From positions 496,001 to 560,000 of the forward strand of contig CAVQAI010000011.1 in assembly GCA_963710495.1 (NCBI GenBank): DNA of 64,000 nt. Direction: 5' to 3'. Made by a program: the position numbers and the translations under genes. The DNA comes from Bog-756 sp963710495 (lineage in GTDB: Bacteria; Actinomycetota; Acidimicrobiia; Acidimicrobiales; RAAP-2). A model generated the notes under the pieces. That model saw only the letters and a program-made list of their open reading frames with translations, ran no database searches and had not been told where the DNA came from. This document shows, in pieces, positions 56,843 through 64,000 of the stretch (positions within the stretch are counted from its first letter, which is position 1; each line of letters starts with the position of its first letter).

Positions 56843-58552
56843 TCAGCGCCGGAGGACGGCGCGCAGCTCGGCGATCCGCCGGCTGGCCTGGCCGGGTGCC
56901 GGTCGGCCCAGCCCGGGACGGGCCACGCGGGCTACGGCGGCCAGCCAGGGCGAGGGGTCACGTTCTCGTCGCCGGCCGGTTCCCGTGCGTCGCATGCGGG
57001 CCCAAGAACAGTGGAGTTGCCGCGAGGCCCGGCTGAGGGCCACGTAGAGGAGCCTGCGCTCTTCGGCCCGGGCGTCTTCGGCCGCGGCGTAGGCGATGGG
57101 GACGTATCCGTCCTCGAGGCCGACCACGAACACCGTGTCCCACTCGAGGCCCTTGGCCCGGTGGAACGTGGCCAGCTCGACCGCGTTCCTGTCGGCCGGG
57201 GGAGCGACGCGCCGGGTCCCGCCGGGAGCCGGCCCTGCCGCCCCCGGCACCGCTCCGGTCCTTCCCGGCGGTTCGGCGGCGAGCGCTCCGTCGTCCACCT
57301 CCAGCTCTTCGTCGGGGCCCGACGCCGGACCTGCCCCTGCCCGTTCCGTGTCCTCCGGGGCGGCGGCCGTCCGGTGGGGGATGCCGGCTCCGGCCAGCGC
57401 CCGGCCCACCACCATGAGCTGCTCGTTCGTACGGGCCAGGACGGCGTGATCGCCCCACGGGCGACCTCCGTCGGCGCTGTCGAGGATGAGCGTGGCCACC
57501 CCCTCGGCTTCGGCATCCTCGTCGTCATAGGCGGTGACCAGCGGCATCGGCCCGTCGGCGGCCGCGGATCGCAACCGCAGGACCGTGCCGTCACCAAGGG
57601 CTTCGGCGGCGGCCCGCACCACCTGGGGCGTCGAGCGGTGGTTCTCTTCGAGGCGGAGCACCTCCATGGCGGGCACCTCCTCGGGTAGGCGGTGCAGGAG
57701 CGTGGGGTCCGCACCGTTCCAGCCGTAGATGGCCTGGTTGGGATCGCCCACCACGCACAGATCGTTGCGGTCGCCGGCGAGGGCGCGGATGAGGCGGAAC
57801 TGGGCCGGGTTGACGTCCTGGAACTCGTCGACCGACAGATGCCGGTATCGCCAACGAGCCGCCTCGGCGAAGGCCGGGTCGGTCTCGAGCACGCCGGCGG
57901 CCAGACCGAGGAGGTCGTCGAGGTCGACGGCGCGCCGGCGACCAAGGGCGCGCTGGTAGGCATCGAACGCCTCGCCCACCTGCTCCGCCGAGACGACCGC
58001 CTCGCGACGGGCTCGGCGGGCACCCTCGGCGTAGGTGTCGGGCCCGAGGCCACGGGACTTGGCCCAACCGATTTCGGTGGCCAGCGCCGATGCCAGGGTC
58101 GGATCGCCGACGGCGTCCCGGATGAGCCGGTAGCGCTCGGCGCAGACCACCGGCAGGGGTGTGCCCGCGTCGAGGGCCTGACGCCGCAGCAGGGTGAGCG
58201 CCAGCTGGTGGATCGTGCCGGCTCGCACGCCCGGGCTTGGCGCGCCACCCCGCGTCGCCGGAGTGGACACCGGGACGCTGTAGCGCTTCAGCCGGTCGCG
58301 AAGCTCGCGGGCCGCTCGCCGGGTGAAGGTGCACACCACGGTGTGGTCCGCCTCGGCCGAGCCGTCCCGGATGCGCCGGGCCACCCGCAGGGTCAGCACG
58401 CTCGTCTTTCCCGACCCGGCGCCGGCCAGGATGCACAGGGCGGGGGAGGGACAGGAGACCCCCAGCCGCTGGTGCTCGGTCAGCCCGGCCACCGCCTGGT
58501 CGAAGGCGCGACTGGCCTTCGGCGCTCGTGCGCCTGGCTCCGGTGGCTCCAC
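56843..58552 (-). CDS. UvrD/Rep-family DNA helicase, short
   Basis: A superfamily 1A helicase of 569 residues, starting at GTG 58552. Motif I is LCILAGAGSGKTSVLTLRVA, motif Ia TVVCTFTRRAARELRDRL, motif II HLSVDEFQDVNPAQFRLIRA, motif III NDLCVVGDPNQAIYGWNGAD, motif IV LEENHRSTPQVVRAAAEAL, motif V ATFHRAKGLEWDTVFVVGLE and motif VI LLYVALSRASRQLHCSWARM. It resembles mycobacterial UvrD2 but is shorter and has a low-complexity Gly/Ala/Pro insertion near residue ~400. The HRDC region ends early. It is likely involved in repair or replication restart. It is divergent from the following hydrolase. Confidence 0.9.
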   Translation of the reverse strand: MEPPEPGARAPKASRAFDQAVAGLTEHQRLGVSCPSPALCILAGAGSGKTSVLTLRVARRIRDGSAEADHTVVCTFTRRAARELRDRLKRYSVPVSTPATRGGAPSPGVRAGTIHQLALTLLRRQALDAGTPLPVVCAERYRLIRDAVGDPTLASALATEIGWAKSRGLGPDTYAEGARRARREAVVSAEQVGEAFDAYQRALGRRRAVDLDDLLGLAAGVLETDPAFAEAARWRYRHLSVDEFQDVNPAQFRLIRALAGDRNDLCVVGDPNQAIYGWNGADPTLLHRLPEEVPAMEVLRLEENHRSTPQVVRAAAEALGDGTVLRLRSAAADGPMPLVTAYDDEDAEAEGVATLILDSADGGRPWGDHAVLARTNEQLMVVGRALAGAGIPHRTAAAPEDTERAGAGPASGPDEELEVDDGALAAEPPGRTGAVPGAAGPAPGGTRRVAPPADRNAVELATFHRAKGLEWDTVFVVGLEDGYVPIAYAAAEDARAEERRLLYVALSRASRQLHCSWARMRRTGTGRRRERDPSPWLAAVARVARPGLGRPAPGQASRRIAELRAVLRR

Positions 58553-58576
58553 GGGAGCTGAGGCTATCGGTAGGGT

Positions 58577-59413
58577 ATGCCAGTGCTGGAGTCGTTCGCC
58601 GACGGTCGTCTGTTCGGCGAGACCTGGGGGTCCGGGACCCCCACCGTGCTGGCGCTCCACGGTTGGCGCCGCGACCACCGCGACTTCGGCGGGGTGTTCG
58701 GGGCCGAGGAGTCCGTGGGGTCCGAGGAGTCCGGGGCTCCCGGCGTCGTGGCTCCCGACCTGTTCGGGTTCGGTGCTACTCCGCCGCCACCCGAGCCGTG
58801 GGGCTCCGAGGAGTATGCCCGTCACCTGGTGCCCCTCTTCGACGATCCCGAGGTGCTGGCCGACCGCATCGTCCTCGTCGGTCACTCGTTCGGAGGTCGG
58901 GTCGCCATCCGGCTGTACGGCCTGGTTCCCGATCGTGTCGAGCGCCTCGTGCTCACCGGCGTGCCGCTGCTCGATCGGGCCGGGCGGCGGCCCCGCCCCT
59001 CCGCCGGCTACCGGGTCGTACGGCTGGCCCATCGGCTGGGGCTGGTCGGCGACGCTCGACTGGAGATGGCGCGCCAGCGTCACGGGTCCCCCGACTACCG
59101 CGCCGCCGAGGGCATCATGCGGGCCGTATTCGTCCGGGTGCTGGCCGAAGAGTACGCCTCGGACCTCGGGTCCATCACCTGCCCGGTGGACTTGGTGTGG
59201 GGCGAGGACGACACCGAGGTGCCGCTCGAGGTGGCGGCCCGGGCCGAGCCGCTCTTCCCGGCGGCCAGGCTGATCACGCTGCCCGGGGTCGGGCACCTCA
59301 CGCCGACCGAGGCACCGGAGGCGCTGCGCGACGTGGTCACCGGCCGGTCGGTGTCGAACCGCTGGCGGCCAGGGGGGCGCGTCGTCGCCGACCCGACCCG
59401 CGACGCCTCGTGA
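58577..59413 (+). CDS. Alpha/beta hydrolase
   Basis: A 278-residue alpha/beta-hydrolase. PTVLALHGWRRDHRDFGGVF is the oxyanion region, IVLVGHSFGGRVAIRLYGLV the nucleophile elbow with Ser, VDLVWGEDDTEVPLEVAARA has the probable catalytic Asp, and LPGVGHLTPTEAPEALRDVV the His. A small acidic insertion (AEESVGSEESGAP) lies near residue 50. The stop overlaps the start of the following MurF-like gene (GTGA), so they are probably translated together and may share a pathway of cell-wall precursors. Confidence 0.87.
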   Translation: MPVLESFADGRLFGETWGSGTPTVLALHGWRRDHRDFGGVFGAEESVGSEESGAPGVVAPDLFGFGATPPPPEPWGSEEYARHLVPLFDDPEVLADRIVLVGHSFGGRVAIRLYGLVPDRVERLVLTGVPLLDRAGRRPRPSAGYRVVRLAHRLGLVGDARLEMARQRHGSPDYRAAEGIMRAVFVRVLAEEYASDLGSITCPVDLVWGEDDTEVPLEVAARAEPLFPAARLITLPGVGHLTPTEAPEALRDVVTGRSVSNRWRPGGRVVADPTRDAS

Positions 59414-61038
59414 TCGACGGAGGGGTTCCTCACCCGCTCGCTCTGCTGGGGACGGCCCGATTCCACACCGGCGTGGCCTGGGTCACCGTGGCCTGCTGTC
59501 TGGCGGCCTCCGTCCCCGCCGGGCTCCGCTGGTTGCGCGTGGCCCAGCGGGAGCACTACCTGACCGGATCGGTACTGCGCTTCGCCGGCCGATGGTGGGG
59601 CTCGTCCATCCTCAACCGGGCCCTGGCTGTCCTGGCCGTGGCCGCCGCCGCCGCCTCGTTGGCGTGGCCCGTCGTCGGTGTGGCCGTGGCCGCGGTCGTG
59701 GCCCTCGGCCCGTCGGGCCTACCGGTCCGTGGCCGGACGGCCCCGCTGGCCTGGACCCGCCGGCTGCGCACGCTGGCTGCCGTGGCGTTTGCCCTGGTGG
59801 TCGTGGTGGTGGTCATCGGGCTGGTCACCGGGCTCACCGCGCCACTGGCGGTCGTGGCCGCCCTGGCGGTGCCCGCCCTGGTGGATCTGGCCTGTGCGGT
59901 CACCGCGCCAGTCGAGCGTCGCTTGTCGAAGCCTTTCGTCGAGGCCGCCACGGCCCGACTCCGGCGGGTGCACCCGGTCGTGGTCGGGGTCACCGGCTCG
60001 TACGGGAAGACCTCGACCAAGGGCCATATCGCCCATCTGGTGCGCCCCGACCGGTCGGTGGTGGCCACCCCGGCCAGTTTCAACAACCGGGTCGGGCTGG
60101 CCCGCGCCGTCAACGAGCACCTGGCCGACGGGACCGAGGTGTTCGTGGCCGAGATGGGAACGTACGGGCCGGGGGAGATCGCCGAGCTCTGTCGCTGGTG
60201 TCCGCCGGACATCGCCGTGATCACCGCCATCGGGCCGGTCCACCTCGAGCGCTTCGGGTCCGAGGAGCGGATCGTCGAAGCCAAGGCCGAGATCCTCGGC
60301 CGGGCGGCCGACGTGGTGCTCCCGGTCGACGACGAACGCCTGGCCGCGTTGGCGGAGCAGGCGGCAGCCGACGGCAAGCGGGTGCTGCGTTGTTCGACGG
60401 TCGATCCGGCGGCTGACGTGGGTGTGCTGCGCAGCTCCGACGGGGACGGGCTGTCGGTGTGGGTGTCCGGTCGGAGCCTGGCCGCGCAGACGGCGGTCCC
60501 GGAGGGTGTGCAGCCCACCAACCTGGCCTGCGCCATCGGTGTCGCCCTCCTGCTCGGTGTGGAGCCGGCCACCATCGCATCCCGTCTGGGTGACCTGCCC
60601 CCGGTCGAGCATCGGCTCGAGGCGGGCCGCGCCGCGTCCGGCGCCACCATTTTCGACGACACCTACAACGCCAATCCGGCCGGGGCGGCCGAAGCCCTGG
60701 CCGTCCTCGGCCGTTGGGCCGGCAACGGGAGCCCGGCGGGCCCGTCCGGTGGGCTCCTGAGGGTGGTCGTGACCCCGGGGATGGTGGAGCTCGGCCCGCG
60801 CCAGGGCGAGGAGAACCGTCGCTTCGCGGCGGCCTGTGCCGCGGTGGCCACGGATCTCCTGGTGGTGGGCCGCACCAACCGGAGTGCGTTGATGGCCGGG
60901 GCGACCTCGGGGGACGGGGCGCGACTGACGGTGCAGTCGGTCGACCGTCGCGACCAGGCGGTTGACTGGGTCCGCCAGCACCTCGGACCCGGGGACGTCG
61001 TGCTGTACGAGAACGATCTGCCGGACCACTACCCTTGA
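59410..61038 (+). CDS. Membrane-anchored MurF-like Mur ligase
   Basis: A 542-residue Mur-ligase-fold protein. Unlike classical MurF it carries several membrane helices in the first ~175 residues (VTVACCLAASVPAGLRWLRV, LAVLAVAAAAASLAWPVVGV, FALVVVVVVIGLVTGLTAPL). The ATP loop is VVGVTGSYGKTSTKGHIAHL at ~192-211, followed by ATPASFNNRVGLARAVNEHL, EMGTYGPGEIAELCRWCPPD, a His near VHLERFGSEERIVEAKAEIL and FDDTYNANPAGAAEALAVLG. These match MurF. The normal N-terminal substrate-binding domain is replaced by the membrane part. It lies just upstream of a D-Ala-D-Ala ligase homologue, which would supply the substrate of a MurF reaction. Confidence 0.82.
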   Translation: MIDGGVPHPLALLGTARFHTGVAWVTVACCLAASVPAGLRWLRVAQREHYLTGSVLRFAGRWWGSSILNRALAVLAVAAAAASLAWPVVGVAVAAVVALGPSGLPVRGRTAPLAWTRRLRTLAAVAFALVVVVVVIGLVTGLTAPLAVVAALAVPALVDLACAVTAPVERRLSKPFVEAATARLRRVHPVVVGVTGSYGKTSTKGHIAHLVRPDRSVVATPASFNNRVGLARAVNEHLADGTEVFVAEMGTYGPGEIAELCRWCPPDIAVITAIGPVHLERFGSEERIVEAKAEILGRAADVVLPVDDERLAALAEQAAADGKRVLRCSTVDPAADVGVLRSSDGDGLSVWVSGRSLAAQTAVPEGVQPTNLACAIGVALLLGVEPATIASRLGDLPPVEHRLEAGRAASGATIFDDTYNANPAGAAEALAVLGRWAGNGSPAGPSGGLLRVVVTPGMVELGPRQGEENRRFAAACAAVATDLLVVGRTNRSALMAGATSGDGARLTVQSVDRRDQAVDWVRQHLGPGDVVLYENDLPDHYP

Positions 61039-61108
61039 GCCGGCCGGGCCGGACCGCCCAGGTCGGACGGCCCCGTCACCACTCGTCCATCGGAGGTTCG
61101 CCCCAACC

Positions 61109-62227
61109 GTGCCCGAAGTCGCCGTCATCTTCGGAGGCCCGTCACCCGAGCACGACGTCAGCGTGCTGACCGGCTTGCAGGCGGCCCGGGCTCTCGCCGG
61201 TCGGACCGACCGCCCGCCGCCTACGGTCCGGTGCCTGTTCTGGTCCAAGACCGGTGATTGGTACGAGGTGGACCCGAGTCTCGAGGCCGAAGCATTCCTC
61301 GACGGTGTGCCGCGCGGCGCGGTCAGGCTTCAGCTGAGCATCGGCCCCGACGGCGGCTTCGCCGAGCAGGGACGCCGGGGCAAGGGGAAGGGAGTCACCT
61401 TCGAGGCGGCCCTGGTGTGCTGTCACGGCGGCCCGGGCGAGGACGGAACCCTCCAAGCGGCCCTCGATCTCGCCGCCATCACCTACGCCGGCCCGACCGT
61501 GGCCGGGGCGGCCATCGGCATGGACAAGCTGGCCTTCGGAGCGTTGGTCACGGCGGCCGGGTTGCCGGCGCTGCCACGGGTGCTGCTCCGGCCCGGCGGT
61601 GACCCGCCGGCCTTCGAGGGGCCCTACATCATCAAACCGAGGTTCGGGGGCTCATCGATCGGCATCGAGGTGGTGCTCGACTTCCCGACGGCCCGGGCCC
61701 GGTTGGCGGTCAACCGCCATCTCCGGTTCGGGGCGGTGATCGAGCCGTTCCGCTCCGAGCTCTCCGACCTCCAGGTGGCGGTGCGCTCCTGGCCCCAGCT
61801 CGAGCTCTCGGCCGTGGAGCGTCCCATCCGTACCGATTCCTCCTCCGACATCCTCGACTACCGCGACAAGTACGTGGCGGGGGAGGGCATGGCCGGCGCG
61901 CCCCGCGAGCTGCCGGCCGACATCCCCTCCGAGCTCGAGAAGGAGATCCGGCAGATCTCCGAGCGGGTCGCCGACTTGTGCGGCGTGCGCGGGATGGCCC
62001 GCATCGACTTCCTCACCGACGGCAGGAAGGTGTGGGTCAACGAGATCAACACGGTGCCCGGCTCGTTGGCCCGCTACCTGTGGGTCAGCCCGCCCCTGCC
62101 CTTCACCACCTTGCTCGACGACCTCCTGGCCGAGGCCCGGGAGCGACCGACCCACGCCTTCACGGCCGAGGGCGCCGACGGAACGGTCCTCCGCTCGGCC
62201 GGTTCGATCGCCGGCAAGCTGGGCTGA
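61109..62227 (+). CDS. ddl: D-alanine-D-alanine ligase family protein
   Basis: An ATP-grasp ligase of 372 residues. VAVIFGGPSPEHDVSVLTGL is the N-terminal substrate loop (typical for Ddl), CCHGGPGEDGTLQAALDLAA the HGxxGEDG motif, YIIKPRFGGSSIGIEVVLDF the ATP-binding loop, and KVWVNEINTVPGSLARYLW the C-terminal metal-binding and acceptor site. An insertion of about 30 residues near residue 180-230 makes it longer than E. coli Ddl. GTG 61109 is preceded by GGAGG at 61092-61096. The MurF-like gene lies just upstream. Confidence 0.87.
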   Translation: MPEVAVIFGGPSPEHDVSVLTGLQAARALAGRTDRPPPTVRCLFWSKTGDWYEVDPSLEAEAFLDGVPRGAVRLQLSIGPDGGFAEQGRRGKGKGVTFEAALVCCHGGPGEDGTLQAALDLAAITYAGPTVAGAAIGMDKLAFGALVTAAGLPALPRVLLRPGGDPPAFEGPYIIKPRFGGSSIGIEVVLDFPTARARLAVNRHLRFGAVIEPFRSELSDLQVAVRSWPQLELSAVERPIRTDSSSDILDYRDKYVAGEGMAGAPRELPADIPSELEKEIRQISERVADLCGVRGMARIDFLTDGRKVWVNEINTVPGSLARYLWVSPPLPFTTLLDDLLAEARERPTHAFTAEGADGTVLRSAGSIAGKLG

Positions 62228-62232
62228 GGCGG

Positions 62233-62724
62233 TTGGACGGCAACCGTCTCCAACTCCAGTCCGGTGAGGAGGTGCTGATCGACATCCGGCCTCACTGGTC
62301 GTACGTGACCGGGCCGCTCCTCTTCTCGCTCGTCATCATCGGGATCGGGGTGGCGTTGGATGTCGGTGTCCCTCATACGTCGGTGGCGTGGCACTGGGTC
62401 GAAGGTGCTGTCGTCGCCATTCCCTGCGTGTGGCTGGCCCTGCGGGTGGTCCGATGGCGGACGACGAACCTGATCCTCACGTCCTTCCGTATGATCGAAC
62501 AATGGGGCGTGCTCTCGCGGCGCCAGGCGGAGACCCGGTTGAGCCAGATCGAGTCGGTCACCGCGGTGCAGTCCCTCGGGCGGCGGCTGGTCGGCACCGG
62601 GCAGCTCGAGCTGCGCATCCAAGGGCTCGACGAGGTGCGGATCATCGACGACGTCCGCAAACCGGTGGTCTTCAGCCGGGTGATCAACCGGCGGATCCGA
62701 CCGCCCGAACCGGGCTCGCCCTGA
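62233..62724 (+). CDS. PH-domain (bPH2/DUF304) membrane protein
   Basis: A 163-residue membrane protein starting at TTG 62233, five bases after the ligase stop. LQSGEEVLIDIRPHWSYVTG leads into two hydrophobic helices (~22-70, including GPLLFSLVIIGIGVALDVGV). A bacterial PH domain follows: TNLILTSFRMIEQWGVLSRR, ETRLSQIESVTAVQSLGRRL and GTGQLELRIQGLDEVRIIDD. The family is common in Actinobacteria and of unclear function. The tight spacing puts it in the same operon as the MurF-like and Ddl-like genes. Confidence 0.82.
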   Translation: MDGNRLQLQSGEEVLIDIRPHWSYVTGPLLFSLVIIGIGVALDVGVPHTSVAWHWVEGAVVAIPCVWLALRVVRWRTTNLILTSFRMIEQWGVLSRRQAETRLSQIESVTAVQSLGRRLVGTGQLELRIQGLDEVRIIDDVRKPVVFSRVINRRIRPPEPGSP

Positions 62725-62827
62725 TCGGGGGAGGGAGAGTCTCCATGACAGGCCCAGCTGGAAGCTCACCCGGCCCGGCCAACCCGCTTGGGTGCGCCGA
62801 GTCGTGGCCAGGTCGATGATGGCGCGG

Positions 62828-63961
62828 TCACGGTTGCCGCGCCGACCGCCGGGCCACCGTGCCGTCGACGGCCATCACCCGCCATGCCGGGATCTCCAGG
62901 TCAGTTGCAAGGAGCGCAGCGGGGCGGCAGAGGGCGACGACGCACCCGCCGAACCCGGCGCCGGTCAACCGTGCCCCGAGGACTCCCGGTATGGCGATCA
63001 GCCGCTGGACGAGGGTGTCGACGTCGGGGGTCGAGACCTCGAAATCGTCGGCCAGGCTCTGCTGGCTCTGTGTCATCAGCGCGCCGGCTCCGACGGGGTC
63101 GTCGGAGCGGAAGGCCTCGACCATGTCCCGGACCCGCTCGCACTCGTTGATCACGTGGCGAGCTCGACGGCGGAGGACCGGATCCCCGACCGCGGCGAGA
63201 TCAGGCGGTCCGGCCAGCCCCAACGGGCCGATCACGGCCGCCGCCGCCCGGCATTCCGCCACCCGGTCGATATAGGGCGCTTCCTGCAGGCTCCGGGCCC
63301 GGCCCGAGTCGACCACCACGATGTCGGTCTCGGTGGGAAGGGGGACCGATCGCGTGTCCAGGGAGGAGAAATCGATGAGGAGGGCATGGCCTCGTTCGCC
63401 GCCGGCGCAAACCAGGGGGTCCATGGCGCCGACCGGGACGCCGCAGCGGTGCTCGGCTGCCTGGCACAGCGAGGCGATCGAGGCGGGCGTGCCGGTCACA
63501 CCGAAGACCTCGGCCGTGGCCACCAACAGAGCGGCGCTCGAGGCCAACCCCGAACCGACGGGAAGGGTGCTGTCGATCCGCAGTACGCCTCCGGCGTCAG
63601 GTGGCACGAGCGTGACCAGGGCCGCGACCGGCCGGGCCCATCGGGGCTCGAACTCGCTTGGGTCGAGCCCGGTTCCTCCTTCGACGGGCAGCTCGGCGGA
63701 ATCGTCGAAGGCGGTCGAGTCGACGGTCAAGGTCCGGCGGTCGGCTCCCGCGTCGACCACCTGGAGCTCCCACTCGACGGTGACACCGAGGTCGATGGCC
63801 ATCGGCAGAGCCAAACCGTGGTTGTAGTCGGTGTGGTCACCGATCAGATTGACCCGGCCCGGAGAAAAGGCCCGACGGACCGGCGGCCCGAGGCGCGGGG
63901 GCGGTGGAGGCCGGTTCAGGGTGTCGCCCGACCCATGGACCTGAGGAACGGCGCGTCCCAC
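62828..63961 (-). CDS. galK: Galactokinase
   Basis: A 377-residue GHMP kinase. The galactokinase signature FSPGRVNLIGDHTDYNHGLA is near residue 32, the ATP loop LPVGSGLASSAALLVATAEV near 135, and the third motif GARLTGAGFGGCVVALCR near 337. GVPVGAMDPLVCAGGERGHA is also conserved. The enzyme phosphorylates galactose (or a related sugar) at C-1. GTG 63961 is an acceptable start though a 46-bp overlap with the upstream gene results. The GH38 gene in the window and this kinase both point to hexose handling. Confidence 0.9.
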   Translation of the reverse strand: MGRAVPQVHGSGDTLNRPPPPPRLGPPVRRAFSPGRVNLIGDHTDYNHGLALPMAIDLGVTVEWELQVVDAGADRRTLTVDSTAFDDSAELPVEGGTGLDPSEFEPRWARPVAALVTLVPPDAGGVLRIDSTLPVGSGLASSAALLVATAEVFGVTGTPASIASLCQAAEHRCGVPVGAMDPLVCAGGERGHALLIDFSSLDTRSVPLPTETDIVVVDSGRARSLQEAPYIDRVAECRAAAAVIGPLGLAGPPDLAAVGDPVLRRRARHVINECERVRDMVEAFRSDDPVGAGALMTQSQQSLADDFEVSTPDVDTLVQRLIAIPGVLGARLTGAGFGGCVVALCRPAALLATDLEIPAWRVMAVDGTVARRSARQP

Positions 63962-64000
63962 AGTTCGGGGTGGACACGGGCGATGAGGTCCGCCTTCTCG
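63916..64000 (-). CDS. C-terminal end of an unidentified protein
   Basis: The last 27 codons of a gene that runs out of the window. It reads EKADLIARVHPELWDAPFLR and ends SMGRATP at a TGA at 63916-63918. It overlaps the galactokinase start by 46 bp, which suggests translational coupling on the same transcript. Too little is visible to name the product. Confidence 0.5.
   Translation of the reverse strand, partial: EKADLIARVHPELWDAPFLRSMGRATP

Overview
The window is high-GC actinobacterial DNA, most likely from class Acidimicrobiia. The reasons are an actinobacterial-type single-chain 2-oxoglutarate decarboxylase/dehydrogenase (kgd), an HU protein with a long Lys/Ala/Arg-rich tail, a PafB/PafC WYL pair, a CofC enzyme of F420 biosynthesis and a luciferase-like flavin/F420 oxidoreductase. 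Added to these is a type IV pilus system of the layout common in Acidimicrobiia. No tRNA, rRNA, CRISPR array or insertion sequence was recognised.

Sequence quality is uneven. Nearly every gene in the first ~15 kb (dxs, tldD, pilM, pilT, moaC and others) is broken by several single- or few-base shifts, although the conserved protein sequence continues in the other frames. A few further breaks lie at ~16.6 and 17.0 kb, 25.9-28.3 kb, 44.5 kb and 54.9 kb. The rest reads cleanly. This looks like local sequence error rather than gene decay, so those genes are given here as single loci spanning the breaks.

Layout. 1-3.3 kb: luciferase-like oxidoreductase, isochorismatase-like protein, FadD-type acyl-CoA synthetase. 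3.4-9.8 kb: dxs, an AIM24-family protein, a hotdog thioesterase, and the TldD/TldE metalloprotease pair. 9.9-13.8 kb (minus): pilT-pilM-pilN-pilO. 14-16 kb: FmdB zinc ribbon, moaC, two small proteins. 16-18.4 kb: NarL-type two-component system. 18.4-26.1 kb: divergent prepilin-peptidase homologue, then pilB-pilT2-pilC and the major pilin. 26.3-29.2 kb: two tandem paralogous membrane proteins. 29.5-33.9 kb: acyl-CoA carboxylase subunit, CtaG, PafB/PafC. 34-37 kb: convergent MobF relaxase and VirD4-like coupling protein. 37-44 kb: HU, PIG-L deacetylase, CofC, adenylate cyclase, GH38 glycosidase, small helical protein. 44-48.7 kb: acyl-CoA synthetase, RNase HII, acyl-CoA dehydrogenase, hydrolase. 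48.8-52.7 kb: kgd. 52.7-58.6 kb: M20 peptidase, NYN-S1 nuclease-like protein, FabZ-like dehydratase, exonuclease III, UvrD-like helicase. 58.6-64 kb: hydrolase, membrane-anchored MurF-like ligase, D-Ala-D-Ala ligase homologue, PH-domain protein, galactokinase and the tail of one more gene.

The clearest shared theme is the type IV pilus: the motor ATPases, platform, alignment complex, pilin and a peptidase homologue are all present in two blocks. The peptidase homologue has lost its catalytic aspartates and one PilT carries an MshEN-like N-terminal domain. The other unusual items are an NYN-repeat-S1 protein with a frame-breaking repeat unit, a minimal relaxase/coupling-protein pair preceded by 12-bp direct repeats, and a membrane MurF-like/Ddl-like gene set.
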